A stretch of DNA of 64,000 nucleotides from Cyanobium sp. CH-040 (GTDB lineage: Bacteria > Cyanobacteriota > Cyanobacteriia > PCC-6307 > Cyanobiaceae): NCBI RefSeq assembly GCF_024346135.1, contig NZ_JAGQCJ010000012.1, forward strand, positions 1 to 64,000, read 5' to 3'. Position numbers and translations under genes: made by a program. This document shows positions 22,249 through 34,981 of the stretch, piece after piece. The first letter of the stretch is position 1. Every line of letters begins with the position of its first letter. The notes beneath the pieces are model-generated. The model was not told the DNA's origin and ran no database searches. It saw only the letters and a program-made list of their open reading frames with translations.

Positions 22249-23985
22249 TCAGGGAGCGCTGACGCCGCCCGCATCCTCCAGGCGGTGACCATCCCCGCGC
22301 CGCAGCCGTTCGGCGGCGGCGGCGCAGGCCCGCCAGGCGATCGCCATCAGGGTGAGGGTGGGGCTCTGCCAGCCGGCGCTGGGCCAGCAGGCCCCGTCCA
22401 CCACCAGCAGGTTGGGCGCCTGCCAGCACTGGTTCCAGCGGTTCACCACCCCGGCCTCCGGCCTGGCGGCCATGGGTGCCCCGCCCAGCTCGTGGATGTA
22501 GTAGCCGGGGGGCGGCGCCTCCGGGCTGACGGCGTGGCTGTTGCGGATCCAGGGCTCCAGCAGCGGCAGCACGAACAGCTCCTCCACCGGCCGGATGGTC
22601 CCTCCGGCCGCCGCCACCACCGCATCCATGCGCGCCTGCATGTGCCGCACCATGGCCCGTTCGTTCTCCCCCCAGGCCATGGCGATGTGGGGAACGGGCA
22701 GCCCCCAGGCGTCGACCCGGTCGGACTCAAGCGTGACCCGATTGTCGGGATGGGGCAGCACCTCGCCATGGCCGATCAGAAAGCCACTGGCCTCATCGGG
22801 CCGTCGCTGCAGCAGCCGGGGTGGATCGAAGCGCTGCACCGCCGCCCACAGCCCGTAGCCGCGATGGAATCCCTCGGCGCCGGAGTGCTCCAGGTTGACG
22901 CTGTTGGGGATGAAGCAGCTGCCGGCACCGGAGAGTTCCGCCGGCTGCGCCGGCGCCTCCACCCCGGGCAGGGAGAAGAAGCGGCTGGTGGAGACGTGGT
23001 CCATCAGGTGGCGGCCCAGGCCCGCGCCGGGATCCACCAGGCCACCGGCGCGCTGGCGCTCCTCGGAGTGCAGCAGCACGCGCAGGGTCTCGATCGTGGA
23101 GGCGCAGAGCACCACCAGGGGGGCTTCGAGCAGCTCCCGGCCGCCGCTGCGCCCGTCCACCACCACCACCCCGCGCACCCGCCGCTGGTCGCGATGGAGC
23201 AGCACATGGCTCACCACCACCTCGCTGCGCAGCTGGGTGCGGCCCGTGGCCAGGGCCCGCGCCAGGCTGCTGCCGGGGCTGGCGGAGCGGGGCCAGTGCC
23301 GGCCCCGGTGCAGGCGCACGCCGCGGGAGTGGATGAAGGGCAGCCCCAGTTGCTCACGCACCGCCACCGCCAGCCGGCGTTCGCCGGGGGTGAAGGGCAG
23401 CGGCGGGGCGTAGCGGCCGTCGGGCAGCTGGGGCAGGCCGTCGGCCGCACCGTGCACCCCCAGCAGGGCTTCCAGCCGGTCGTAGTACGGGGCCAGATCG
23501 GCGCCGCTGATCGGCCAGCCGGGGCTCTGGCCATCACCCTCGCCGGCCCTGAATTCGTAGTCGCTCAGCCGCAGGGTGATGCCGCCCCAGGTGAGGCTGC
23601 GGCCGCCCACCTGGCGGCCCCGCGTCCAGAGGAAGGGCCGGTCCGCCGGCGTGGTGTAGGGGTTGCGGCGCTCGTCGACGAACAGCTCCGGGTTCTGCTT
23701 CCAGAACCCCGGATGGTGGCGCTGCAGCCGCTGCTTGCCGCTGGCCAGGTTGGCGACGCGGCGCAGGCTGTTGAGCGGTTCGCTGCCGAAGGCCCGCTCA
23801 GGCTGCAGCCGCGGCCCCGCCTCCAGCACCAGCACCCGCAGCCCGGCCTCCGCCAGCGCCATGGCCGCCACGCCGCCGGTGGCTCCCGAACCCACCACGA
23901 TCGCGTCGGGGGGTGGGGCCTGGTCCGACGCCGCGGCTGAATCTGGAGCCATGGCTGACGTTGTCTCAGCTGGAGAGGCTGGCAT
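22249..23985 (-). CDS. GMC-family FAD oxidoreductase
   Basis: At 578 residues it has the glucose-methanol-choline architecture. The dinucleotide-binding start DAIVVGSGATGGVAAMALAE is at residue 27, and the second signature VGGRSLTWGGITLRLSDYEF is near 126. Near the C-terminus HELGGAPMA supplies the family histidine region, followed by NLLVVDGACWPSAGWQSPTL and LMAIAWRA. Family members oxidise alcohols, sugars or sterols; the substrate cannot be inferred. A strong terminator follows the gene, and the tRNA terminator lies just 18 bases before its ATG, so it must have its own very short leader or be read through from the tRNA. Confidence 0.88.
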   Translation of the reverse strand: MPASPAETTSAMAPDSAAASDQAPPPDAIVVGSGATGGVAAMALAEAGLRVLVLEAGPRLQPERAFGSEPLNSLRRVANLASGKQRLQRHHPGFWKQNPELFVDERRNPYTTPADRPFLWTRGRQVGGRSLTWGGITLRLSDYEFRAGEGDGQSPGWPISGADLAPYYDRLEALLGVHGAADGLPQLPDGRYAPPLPFTPGERRLAVAVREQLGLPFIHSRGVRLHRGRHWPRSASPGSSLARALATGRTQLRSEVVVSHVLLHRDQRRVRGVVVVDGRSGGRELLEAPLVVLCASTIETLRVLLHSEERQRAGGLVDPGAGLGRHLMDHVSTSRFFSLPGVEAPAQPAELSGAGSCFIPNSVNLEHSGAEGFHRGYGLWAAVQRFDPPRLLQRRPDEASGFLIGHGEVLPHPDNRVTLESDRVDAWGLPVPHIAMAWGENERAMVRHMQARMDAVVAAAGGTIRPVEELFVLPLLEPWIRNSHAVSPEAPPPGYYIHELGGAPMAARPEAGVVNRWNQCWQAPNLLVVDGACWPSAGWQSPTLTLMAIAWRACAAAAERLRRGDGHRLEDAGGVSAP

Positions 23986-24003
23986 CCGGGCTGCGCAGCC
24001 AGC

Positions 24004-24032
24004 AAAAAACCCCGACAGCGGTGCTGCCGGGG
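24004..24032 (-). terminator. Intrinsic terminator after initiator tRNA
   Basis: CCCCG and CAGC arms (24010-24019) pair with GCTG and CGGGG (24023-24032) around a three-base loop, with one A/C mismatch. On the minus strand the stem is followed by a run of six T (24004-24009). It ends the tRNA transcript 10 bases after the encoded CCA. Confidence 0.8.
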
Positions 24033-24042
24033 TGGAGGTAAG

Positions 24043-24119
<77 letters not shown>

Positions 24120-24202
24120 GCGGCTGGTGAATCATACCAGCGAGGTGTCCCCCGCTACCGCTGCGTGGGCGGCCCCGCCCACGGCGCAGCTGCGCTGCCG
24201 GT

Positions 24203-25174
24203 TCAGTCGAAGCGCAGCTCGCCGAGCACCTCCAGCCGCAGGTGCGGGGCCGGCACCAGGAAGCGCTGGCGCAGCTCCTCGAGGGTGAGGGGCGTGAGCC
24301 AGTCGAGCTGCTCCAGCAGGTGCAGGGCCACGGCATGTTTGGCCCGGGCGGCGCCGTCCTCCACCTTGATCGCCACGCCCAGCCCCTCGCCCACGCGGCT
24401 GAGGCACTGGATGCCCTCGGCGCCGCCCTTGCTGAGCACCTGGCCGTGGCCGCGGCGCATCAGCTCGGTGTCGAAGCGCCCCTCGCCGGCCACCAGGTCG
24501 GGGTGGGCCAGCATGGCGCGGTTGAGGCGCTCCAGATCGGGCTGCTCGCCGGCGCCCAGGTGCGCGAACAGCAGGGCCATCTGCGCGAGCCGCAGGCGCA
24601 GGGTGGGGGCGCCGCAGTCGTCCCGGGCGGTCACCAGCTCGGCCGCCGGCAGGCCTAGAAACTCGGCCACACGCTTGAGCACCTCCCGCTGCAGGGGGTG
24701 GTCCACCTGCAGGTAGCTCTCGGTGCTCCAGCCCAGGCGACGGCAGGTGGCCAGAAAGGCCGCGTGCTTGCCCGAGCAGTTGTGCTCCAGCGGACTGGTG
24801 CACCCGTCCGGCACGGGGCACTGCAGCTGGTCGGGCTCCAGCTCGGCGCTCCAGAGCAGCTTGAAGGCCTCGCGGGCGTGTTCGGGCGTGCCCGCATGGG
24901 AGGCGCAGGCGATCGCCAGGCCCCTGGTGCCCACCTGGCCCTGGTCGGCGGCGCCGCTGGCCACGAAGGCGGTGGCCTGGAAGGGTTTGAGCGCCGAGCG
25001 CACGAAGCTCAGCCGCTGGGGGTCGCCGGCACGCATCAGCACGCGGCCGCGGGCGTCGCTCACGGCCGCGTGCACCCGGTGGTGCGACTCGGGGATGCCC
25101 TCGCGCAACAGCCGCACCTCCAGCGGCGGGATGTCGGTGCGGGTGGCGGCACCGAAGCTGGAGGAGAGGCTCAT
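24203..25174 (-). CDS. L-asparaginase of the rhizobial (AnsA-unrelated) type, Asparaginase_II
   Basis: The 323-residue protein belongs to the family of thermolabile rhizobial asparaginases (PF06089), which hydrolyse asparagine to aspartate and ammonia. These differ in sequence from the E. coli enzymes. Landmarks are SFVRSALKPFQATAFVASGA near residue 55, EHNCSGKHAAFLATCRRLGW near 128, and ARDDCGAPTLRLRLAQMALL near 182; the SxK and Cys/Asp residues there are the conserved ones of the family. It heads or joins the minus-strand cluster with CGLD27, rsfS and DUF3318, an order often kept in cyanobacteria. Confidence 0.88.
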   Translation of the reverse strand: MSLSSSFGAATRTDIPPLEVRLLREGIPESHHRVHAAVSDARGRVLMRAGDPQRLSFVRSALKPFQATAFVASGAADQGQVGTRGLAIACASHAGTPEHAREAFKLLWSAELEPDQLQCPVPDGCTSPLEHNCSGKHAAFLATCRRLGWSTESYLQVDHPLQREVLKRVAEFLGLPAAELVTARDDCGAPTLRLRLAQMALLFAHLGAGEQPDLERLNRAMLAHPDLVAGEGRFDTELMRRGHGQVLSKGGAEGIQCLSRVGEGLGVAIKVEDGAARAKHAVALHLLEQLDWLTPLTLEELRQRFLVPAPHLRLEVLGELRFD

Positions 25175-25196
25175 GGGCAGGGCCGGCAGCCGACGT

Positions 25197-25760
25197 TCAC
25201 CGAGCCTGCCAGAGCTGGGTTCCCAGCAGCAGGGCTCCGCCCAGCGCCATCAGGCCGGAGGCGCCGGCCATGGCCCGCTGCAGCCGGGCCAGCACCGGCC
25301 GCACCTGGTGGCGGGCCACCAGCAGATCCTGCTGACGCCAGCTCAGGGGTTTCTCCCACACCTGGCCGTCGTACCAGCCGGATTCCTCGTATTCCACCCG
25401 CTCGCTCATCAGCCGCTGGTGGATGCTGCGCCAGCCCAGCCACTGGCGCAGCAGCATCAGGGTGGGCAGGACGATGGCCGCCACCGCCCCGGCGAGCACC
25501 ATCTGCACGGGGTGGTGGCGCAACACCCAGCTGCCGCTGCCCACCAGCACGGTGAGCGGCAGGATCAGCAGCCAGCTCAGGGCCAGGGGGCGCAGCAGGC
25601 CGGCGGTGCTGCCGGCGGGCCAGGCGAAGAACCAGGAGTCGCGCAGTTCCTGGTATTGCTGCAGGGGCCTCTGGGCAGCAGGCACGGGACAGGAATCGGC
25701 CGGGGCGCCGGGAAAGTCACCGGTGGTGCCGGGGCCAGTGGTGCCGGGGGCGTCCCCCAT
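25197..25760 (-). CDS. CGLD27 family membrane protein (DUF1230, Ycf36-like)
   Basis: This 187-residue protein has the family opening CPVPAAQRPLQQYQELRDSW then FFAWP. Two hydrophobic spans follow near residues 58-75 and 83-103, then the conserved YEESGWYDGQVWEKP and LLVARHQVRPVL segments, and a last span near the C-terminus. Proteins of this green-lineage family are found in all oxygenic phototrophs and are encoded in some plastids as ycf36. A thylakoid or chloroplast-envelope role in iron or high-light adaptation has been proposed. It sits four bases downstream of rsfS. Confidence 0.88.
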   Translation of the reverse strand: MGDAPGTTGPGTTGDFPGAPADSCPVPAAQRPLQQYQELRDSWFFAWPAGSTAGLLRPLALSWLLILPLTVLVGSGSWVLRHHPVQMVLAGAVAAIVLPTLMLLRQWLGWRSIHQRLMSERVEYEESGWYDGQVWEKPLSWRQQDLLVARHQVRPVLARLQRAMAGASGLMALGGALLLGTQLWQAR

Positions 25761-25764
25761 GGGC

Positions 25765-26166
25765 TCAGCTGCTGGTGGCCTGGGCGGAGCCTAGGTAGCG
25801 CTCCTGCTGGCCGTGGCCCCAGAACGACTCCAGGTCGTAATACTCCCGCTCCTGGGGCATGAGCACGTGCACGATCAGCTCGCCGTAATCCAGCAGCACC
25901 CAGCGGCCCTCGGCCTGGCCCTCCCGCCGCAGCGGCAGGCGCCCGGTCTCCTCCTCGATGCGCTCCTCCACCGAGCGGGCGATGGCGCGCACCTGCACGT
26001 CGGACAGGCCCGAGCAGATCACGAACCAGTCGGCCAGGGTGCTCACCTCGTCCACCCGGATCAGGCGGATGTCCACGGCCTTGCGGTCGTCGCAGGCCTC
26101 GGCCGCCAGCCTGGCCAGGGCGGCGCTGGCCGGATCGGGCCGGCCGGCGGCGGGCGCCTCAGCCAT
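25765..26166 (-). CDS. rsfS: Ribosomal silencing factor RsfS
   Basis: RsfS binds ribosomal protein uL14 and blocks subunit joining when nutrients run short. The 133 residues contain the family core DDRKAVDIRLIRVDEVSTLA, DWFVICSGLSDVQVRAIARS, then WVLLDYGELIVHVLMPQERE and YYDLESFWG. The start is the ATG at 26166, which overlaps the end of the DUF3318 gene by eight bases and argues for translational coupling; a longer frame is Pro/Arg-rich and rejected. Confidence 0.93.
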   Translation of the reverse strand: MAEAPAAGRPDPASAALARLAAEACDDRKAVDIRLIRVDEVSTLADWFVICSGLSDVQVRAIARSVEERIEEETGRLPLRREGQAEGRWVLLDYGELIVHVLMPQEREYYDLESFWGHGQQERYLGSAQATSS

Positions 26167-26794
26167 AGACGTTCTCGCTGGTGACGGACTGGCGGGAGCC
26201 CTGCTGCTGGGCCATCTCGGCGCGGGCGCGGCTGGCGCTCTTGCGCAGGGCCTCGAGGCGGTCGTCGTAGAAGGCCCGCTTCTTCTTCTTGCGGGTCTGC
26301 TCGGCCAGTTCCTTGAGGGCGCCGCCCAGGCTCTTGTAGGCGTTGGGCAGGGTGTAGCCGAAGCGGCAGGCCAGATCGATCGCCCGCTCGTCGGCGGCGA
26401 TGGCATCGGCCAGGCGCTTCTCGGAATTGTTCTTGAGGTAGAGGCGGTAGCCGGCGAAGCCCGAGAGCCCCAGGGCCATCAGCAGCAGGAGGCCGTCCTG
26501 CACCCAGAGCTCGCCGATGGCACCGCCCAGACCGATGGCCAGCGCGGCCATCTCCCAGCCGTCACGGGGCACGGCATCGTTCTGGATCCGGCCCACCTCG
26601 TGCCAGAAGAGGAGGTTGCGATGGTCGAGCGCCAGGCCGTCCCAGGTCTCCAGATCCACCTGGATCTCGATCTCATCGCGGCCGATCTCCTCGATGGTGA
26701 TCAGGGGGGGATCGACCGAGGCCGCGGCTTCCACGAACACCCAGCTCTGCATTTCCGGTGGCAGCAGCCCCTTGAGGCGCTGGAGCTCGCTCAT
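26159..26794 (-). CDS. DUF3318 family membrane-associated protein
   Basis: A 211-residue cyanobacterial protein. The N-terminal half holds LLPPEMQSWVFVEAAASVDP and LALDHRNLLFWHEVGRIQND, which contains a metal-site-like HEVGR pattern. A hydrophobic stretch spans residues about 80-117, and the C-terminal half is basic with a KKKKR patch near 168. Its function is unknown, but the gene is repeatedly found upstream of rsfS. It is divergent from carB, with a 118-base gap that should hold both promoters. Confidence 0.85.
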   Translation of the reverse strand: MSELQRLKGLLPPEMQSWVFVEAAASVDPPLITIEEIGRDEIEIQVDLETWDGLALDHRNLLFWHEVGRIQNDAVPRDGWEMAALAIGLGGAIGELWVQDGLLLLMALGLSGFAGYRLYLKNNSEKRLADAIAADERAIDLACRFGYTLPNAYKSLGGALKELAEQTRKKKKRAFYDDRLEALRKSASRARAEMAQQQGSRQSVTSENVYG

Positions 26795-26912
26795 GGACGC
26801 GGGGGATACAACCCGACCACGTTAGCGACCCGGAACGGGGAGCCCGAGTCCCGCGCCACCTTGCGGCGCGGGCGATCGTGCCAGGCTGGGCCGGTTTGGC
26901 CAGCCCTCGCCC

Positions 26913-30236
<3,324 letters not shown>

Positions 30237-30262
30237 GGTTTGGCTCCCCTGCCGCAACGGCC

Positions 30263-30967
30263 TTGACCGCCACCCCCGCCAGCCCCGCCGCCGTCATCCC
30301 CGCCCCCGGTGCCGACGCCACGGCGGCCTTCCGCGCCGCCTACGAGAACCGCTACACCTGGGACCCCGGCTTCGGCGGCTACCGGGGTCGCTGCGTGTGG
30401 GAGCAGCCCGGCGCAGCCGGGGAACCGGGCCGCCGCATCGAGGGCTCCTTCGTAGTGGGCGCCGATCTCAAGGCCCAGGTGGAGGGCATCGACGACCCCG
30501 AGGTGCACAAGGCGATCGCCTCCCAGCTCTGGGAGGTGGCCATCCACCGGGTGCGCCGCAGCTTCGAGCAGACCCACGGCGAGAACACCTTCACCGCCGG
30601 CGACACCGACCCCGTGGGCACCGAGGTGATCGTGGGCGGCAGGAACGCCGGCGACCGCTACCGCATCAAGGACGACGTGGTGACGATGGTGCACCGCCAC
30701 ATCCACGGCACGGTGGTGACGATCTTCACCGAGAGCGTCACCCACACCGGCAGCGGCTACCTGAGCCACAGCTACACCAGCCGCTACGCCGATCCCGCCA
30801 GCGGCGAGCCCAAGGGCGGGCTGAGCCGGTTCAGCGACACCTTCGTACCCCTGGTGGAGGGCGGCCCCTGGGTGCTGGCCGAACGGGTGGTGGACACCGA
30901 GGCCTTCGGCGACACGCCCGCCGGCCGTCAGGTGTTCCGCTTCGAGGGTCTCGAGCCCCTGGGCTGA
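30263..30967 (+). CDS. DUF3386 family protein
   Basis: The 234-residue protein matches DUF3386 by FRAAYENRYTWDPGFGGYRG near residue 23 and the closing GRQVFRFEGLEPL. It looks like a soluble, mostly beta protein without signal peptide. DUF3386 is confined to oxygenic phototrophs and its function is unknown. The only suitable start is the TTG at 30263, 26 bases after carB's stop, so the two could be co-transcribed. Confidence 0.82.
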   Translation: MTATPASPAAVIPAPGADATAAFRAAYENRYTWDPGFGGYRGRCVWEQPGAAGEPGRRIEGSFVVGADLKAQVEGIDDPEVHKAIASQLWEVAIHRVRRSFEQTHGENTFTAGDTDPVGTEVIVGGRNAGDRYRIKDDVVTMVHRHIHGTVVTIFTESVTHTGSGYLSHSYTSRYADPASGEPKGGLSRFSDTFVPLVEGGPWVLAERVVDTEAFGDTPAGRQVFRFEGLEPLG

Positions 30968-31044
30968 GGCCCGGCGCCCGGCGGCGGAGGCTGGCCAGGC
31001 CGCCGCCGCCATGACACCATCGGCGCCAACGGCGCTGTATTCCC

Positions 31045-32373
31045 TTGGAGCTGCTGGATCAGTTCAATTCGCTGGTGTGGGGTCCGCCCACCCTGTGGCT
31101 TCTTGGTCTCACGGGTGTGTACCTGATGGTGGGGCTGCGCTTCATGCCCCTGACGCACATCGGCTACGGGTTCCGCCAGGCGGTCGCCTCGATCCGCTCC
31201 AGCAAGGGCGAGGGGGACGTCACCGCCTTCGAAAGTCTCTCCACGGCCCTGGCGGCCACCATCGGCACCGGCAACGTGGCAGGGGTGGCCGGCGCCATCG
31301 CCGTGGGCGGACCCGGATCGGTGTTCTGGATGTGGCTGATCGCCCTGGTGGGCATGGCCACCAAGTACGCCGAATCACTGCTGGCGGTGCACTACCGCGA
31401 GGTGGATGCCCTGGGCGAGCACGTGGGTGGACCGATGTACTTCATCCGCAACGGTCTGGGCCCCCGCTGGGCCTGGCTGGGCACGCTGTTCGCCATCTTC
31501 GGCACCCTGGCGGGCTTCGGCATCGGCAACGGCGTGCAGGCCCACGAGATGGCCCTGGCGCTGAACAAATCCCTGGGTGTGCCCGCCATCGTCACCGGGG
31601 TGGTGATGGCTGCGATCGCCTTTGCCGTGCTGATCGGCGGCATCGAGCGCATCGGCAAGGTCACCGAGGTGGTGGTGCCGGTGATGGCAGCCGTCTACGT
31701 GGGTGGGGCCCTGATCATCCTGCTCGCCCACCTCAGCGAGATCCCGGCCGCCCTCGGCCTGATCCTCAACGACGCCTTCACCGGCCAGGCGGTGGCCGGT
31801 GGCTCCCTCGGGGTGGTGATTCAGCGCGGCATCGCCCGGGGCATCTTCTCCAACGAGTCCGGCATGGGCACCGCTCCCATCGCCCAGGCCGCAGCCCGGC
31901 CCGGCGATCCGGTGCTGCAGGGCACCGTCGCCATGATCGGCACCTTCATCGACACGATCGTGATCTGCACGATGACCGCGCTGGTGATCGTGATCAGCGG
32001 TCTCTACACCAGTGGTGAGAGCGGTGTGGCCCTCACCATGAGCGCCTTCGATCAGGAGCTGCCGGGTTCGGCCTGGCTGGTGACCTTCGGCACCGTGTTC
32101 TTCACCGGCACCACGATCCTGGGCTGGGGGTACTACAGCGAGCGCTGCCTGGAGTTCCTCGTGGGCACCGGCGCCATCAGGCCCTTCCGGCTGCTGTGGG
32201 TGGCCGTGGTGGTGGTCGGCGCGGTGGCCACCGGCGGCGTGATCTGGACCATCGCCGACATCCTCAACGGTCTGATGGTGCTGCCCAACCTGATCGGCCT
32301 GCTGCTGCTCTCGGGCACCGTGTTCCGGCTCACCCGCGCCTACGACTTCAAGGCAGGGGAGCGATCTGCTTGA
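31045..32373 (+). CDS. Alanine/glycine:cation symporter (AGCS family)
   Basis: A 442-residue integral membrane protein of about 11 spans. AGCS signatures are present: FESLSTALAATIGTGNVAGV near residue 60, GMATKYAESLLAVHYRE near 108, GGPMYFIRNGLG, and IFSNESGMGTAPIAQAAARP near 269. It takes up alanine, glycine or related amino acids with sodium or protons. A TTG at 31045 is the apparent start, giving MELLDQFNSLVWGPP as in homologues. The 3' end overlaps the convergent DUF6447-like gene by 26 bases. Confidence 0.93.
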   Translation: MELLDQFNSLVWGPPTLWLLGLTGVYLMVGLRFMPLTHIGYGFRQAVASIRSSKGEGDVTAFESLSTALAATIGTGNVAGVAGAIAVGGPGSVFWMWLIALVGMATKYAESLLAVHYREVDALGEHVGGPMYFIRNGLGPRWAWLGTLFAIFGTLAGFGIGNGVQAHEMALALNKSLGVPAIVTGVVMAAIAFAVLIGGIERIGKVTEVVVPVMAAVYVGGALIILLAHLSEIPAALGLILNDAFTGQAVAGGSLGVVIQRGIARGIFSNESGMGTAPIAQAAARPGDPVLQGTVAMIGTFIDTIVICTMTALVIVISGLYTSGESGVALTMSAFDQELPGSAWLVTFGTVFFTGTTILGWGYYSERCLEFLVGTGAIRPFRLLWVAVVVVGAVATGGVIWTIADILNGLMVLPNLIGLLLLSGTVFRLTRAYDFKAGERSA

Positions 32374-32569
32374 GCTTCTCGTTCAGCTGCATCGCCATCG
32401 ACTGCCGCCCCACCGCCAGCACCTTGAGGGTGTCCTCGTGCATGCGCAGCTGGGCGTCGGCCACCTGCATGCCGCGCACCAGTTCCTTCACCTCATCGGG
32501 CAGGGAGTTGAGGTCGTAGCGGTTGCCCTCGAAGGTGAGCACGGGGGGCTGCTGGGCGTTGGCGTCCAT
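32348..32569 (-). CDS. DUF6447-like small protein
   Basis: The 73-residue product has the pattern LTFEGNRYDLNSLPDEVKEL followed by a helical region QVADAQLRMHEDTLKVLAVG, as in DUF6447 and related proteins that occur near phage or housekeeping genes; function unknown. The ATG at 32569 is favoured over one at 32620 because the longer form would overlap the neighbouring gene. Its last 26 bases overlap the AGCS gene tail-to-tail. Confidence 0.65.
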   Translation of the reverse strand: MDANAQQPPVLTFEGNRYDLNSLPDEVKELVRGMQVADAQLRMHEDTLKVLAVGRQSMAMQLNEKLKQIAPLP

Positions 32570-32591
32570 GAAGGGGGACCGTCGGTCCCGC

Positions 32592-32939
32592 TCAGGATAC
32601 GGATCCCCGCTCACCGCCATCCTCCGGCGGCGCTCCTGGCGGCAGCTGGGGCAGATCGAGCGCCGGCCGCTTGAACACGAACATCAGCAGCGGGCCCACC
32701 TGGGGCGCCTCCACCAGCTCCCAGTTCTCCCGCCCCAGGGCGTTGAGGAAGAACTGCAGCTGCTCGGCCGGGTGCCGCGGCCGCCGGCCCGCGCCGCGGT
32801 ACTGCTGAGGGAATTCGCGCTCCAGGAATTCCGGGCTGAGGGCGCCGCCCAGGCGCCGGCTGTCGGCCTCCGGCGAGGGCGGCTCGGGCGGCGAGCCGCC
32901 GCTCACATCGATGTGGATCACCCGGTATTCCCAGGCCAT
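32592..32939 (-). CDS. Conserved hypothetical, DUF4177-like
   Basis: The 115-residue protein begins MAWEYRVIHIDVSGG and contains HPAEQLQFFLNALGRENWEL and VGPLLMFVFKRP. The combination of an opening W-E-Y-x-V and a later L-N-x-L-G-x-x-x-W-E-L resembles the small DUF4177 fold, here with a Pro-rich insertion. It is 11 bases downstream of the ABC exporter and 22 bases upstream of the DUF6447-like gene, all on the minus strand. Confidence 0.65.
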   Translation of the reverse strand: MAWEYRVIHIDVSGGSPPEPPSPEADSRRLGGALSPEFLEREFPQQYRGAGRRPRHPAEQLQFFLNALGRENWELVEAPQVGPLLMFVFKRPALDLPQLPPGAPPEDGGERGSVS

Positions 32940-32950
32940 CGGCGGTGCGT

Positions 32951-34714
32951 TCAGGGATCGAGCTGGATGAACTGGCGCCGGCAGAGCTCGCGGTAGCGGC
33001 CGCCGCTGGCCATCAGCTGATTGTGGCTGCCCTGCTCGACGATGCGGCCCCCGTCCAGCACGACGATGCGGTCGGCCTGCTGCACGGTGGCCAGGCGATG
33101 GGCGATCACCAGCACGGTGCGGCCGGCCATCGCCCGGCGCAGCCCCTGCTGCACCGCCTCCTCCGCCTCGGCATCGAGGGCGCTGGTGGCCTCATCGAGG
33201 AGCAGCAGAGCGGGATCGCCGAGCACGGCCCGGGCAATGGCCAGGCGCTGCAGCTGCCCCCCGGAGAAGTTGCGGCCCCGCTCCTCCACCCGGCTGGCGT
33301 AGCCGTCGGGGAGGGCCTCGATGAAGCCGTCGGCGTTCGCCAGCCGGGCCGCCTGGCGGATCCGCTCGCTGTCGGCCGGCCGGCCGAAGGCGATCGCCTC
33401 CGCCACCGTGCCCGAGAACACCTGGCTCTGCTGGGGCACCAGCGCCACGGCCCGGCGCAGCTCGGCGGCGCGCAGGTCGGCCAGATCGCGGCCGTCCAGC
33501 AGCACCCGGCCGCCCTGGGCCACGTTGAAGCGCAGCAGCAGGGAGAACAGCGTGCTCTTGCCCGCCCCCGAGGGACCCACCAGCGCCACCACCCGGCCCG
33601 GCTCGATGCGCAGGCTGAGGTCGTCCAGCACCGGCTGGCGCGGGTCGTAGCCGAAGTGGATCCGCTCCAGCACCAGTTCCCCGCGCACGGGGCCGAGCGC
33701 CACGGCGGTGGCCCGGTCGGGCGGCTCCACCGGCTCCCGTTCGATCGCCCGCAGGCGCTGCAGGGAGGCCTGGCCCTGCTGCAGCTCGTTGAAGTTGGTG
33801 GTGAGATGGGAGATGGGATCGATGAGCATCAGCAGGGCCGCCACGTAGCTGCTGAAGCCCTGGGCATCGAGCTGCCCGGACTGGATCCGCCAGGCGCCCA
33901 GCAGCAGCACGGTGAGGATGCCGCCGGCCTCGAGGAAGCCCACCACCGGGTGCTGCAGCGCCAGCAGGCGCAGGGTGCGGTAGCGGGCCCGGCGATGCAG
34001 TTCCACCTCGGCATCGAAGCGCCGCTGCAGCCAGGCCTCGGCGGCGAAGGCCCGCACCAGCGGCAGCCCGGTGATCGCCTCGGCGAGCAGGCCCGCCAGC
34101 TCGCTCACCTGGCGCTGGCTGCGCTCCGCCGCCGCCATCACCCGCGCCCCGAAGCCGCTCACCAGCAACGCCACCAGCGGTGCCAGCAGCAGGGTGGCCA
34201 GGGCCAGGGGCCAGTCCAGCCAGAGCATGTAGCCCAGCACCGCCAGGAGCTGCAGGCTGCTGGGGGTGGTGTCCTGGATCGTCTTGTAGATCACCTCCCC
34301 CACCCGGTCGGCGTCCTCGGTGAGGCGGTAGGTGAGGTCACCCGCCGAGAGCTTGTCGAGGGAGGCGAACTCCAGGCGCTGCAGCCGTGCGAACAGCTGC
34401 TGGCGCAGACTCTTGCTCACGCTCAGCGCCGGCCCCGCCAGCAGGGTGTCCTGGCCGAACTGGGCGGCCTTCTGCACCAGGAACACCAGCAGGGCCAGCA
34501 GCACCGCGTTGCGGGTGGCGGCCAGATCGCCGGCGCCGATGGCCGGGATCAGCCGGCCGGCCAGGGCGGCCAGCAGCGGCCAGCAGAGCACATAGATCAG
34601 GATGCACCCGCCCCCGGCCGCGAGCCTGCGCCGGTGCGGCCGCAGCAGGGGCCACAGCCGGCGCACGCCGTCCCGCAGGCTGCCGCGCACAGCGGCCGGT
34701 GAAGGTGCGAGCAT
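32951..34714 (-). CDS. ABC exporter with fused membrane and ATPase domains
   Basis: The 587-residue half-transporter has six membrane spans (about residues 30-310) and an ATP-binding domain with Walker [15 protein letters not shown] near 377, signature [14 protein letters not shown] near 480 and Walker [13 protein letters not shown] near 503. It resembles the MsbA/HepA-like exporters of cyanobacteria, which move lipids, glycolipids or polysaccharide precursors; the substrate is uncertain. It is divergent from the S4-domain gene, with 34 bases between starts. Confidence 0.92.
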   Translation of the reverse strand: MLAPSPAAVRGSLRDGVRRLWPLLRPHRRRLAAGGGCILIYVLCWPLLAALAGRLIPAIGAGDLAATRNAVLLALLVFLVQKAAQFGQDTLLAGPALSVSKSLRQQLFARLQRLEFASLDKLSAGDLTYRLTEDADRVGEVIYKTIQDTTPSSLQLLAVLGYMLWLDWPLALATLLLAPLVALLVSGFGARVMAAAERSQRQVSELAGLLAEAITGLPLVRAFAAEAWLQRRFDAEVELHRRARYRTLRLLALQHPVVGFLEAGGILTVLLLGAWRIQSGQLDAQGFSSYVAALLMLIDPISHLTTNFNELQQGQASLQRLRAIEREPVEPPDRATAVALGPVRGELVLERIHFGYDPRQPVLDDLSLRIEPGRVVALVGPSGAGKSTLFSLLLRFNVAQGGRVLLDGRDLADLRAAELRRAVALVPQQSQVFSGTVAEAIAFGRPADSERIRQAARLANADGFIEALPDGYASRVEERGRNFSGGQLQRLAIARAVLGDPALLLLDEATSALDAEAEEAVQQGLRRAMAGRTVLVIAHRLATVQQADRIVVLDGGRIVEQGSHNQLMASGGRYRELCRRQFIQLDP

Positions 34715-34748
34715 CGCGGCACGCTAAGGGCCGCCGGGCTCCGCTCCC

Positions 34749-34955
34749 TTGAAGCTCGATCAGTTCCTCAAGTTCCACGGCCTGGCGGCCACCGGCGGCG
34801 AGGCCAAGCTGCGCATCCAGCGGGGGGACGTGCGCGTCAACGGGACCATCGAGCTGCGCCGGGGCCGGCAGCTGGCGCCCGGCGATGCGGTGAGCGTGGA
34901 TGGCCGCGAGCTGCTGTTCACGGGCCGCCAAGGGGCGCGGCAGGCGCCCCATTAG
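34749..34955 (+). CDS. S4-domain RNA-binding protein (YbcJ/YaaA type)
   Basis: A 68-residue protein consisting of one S4 RNA-binding domain: [20 protein letters not shown] then [20 protein letters not shown] and [11 protein letters not shown]. Small stand-alone S4 proteins bind structured RNA, often ribosomal RNA or tRNA, and one relative acts with DNA replication proteins in Gram-positives. The TTG at 34749 fits the family N-terminus, MKLDQFLK. It is 26 bases upstream of tpiA. Confidence 0.85.
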   Translation: MKLDQFLKFHGLAATGGEAKLRIQRGDVRVNGTIELRRGRQLAPGDAVSVDGRELLFTGRQGARQAPH

Positions 34956-34981
34956 CGTTTGGAACTGCTGTCCGCAAGGCA

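Noticed and set aside
31011-32018. Plus-strand 335-codon frame over the symporter start
   Set aside because: Its composition is Gly/Arg/His-rich and it lies in a different frame from the clearly conserved AGCS protein.
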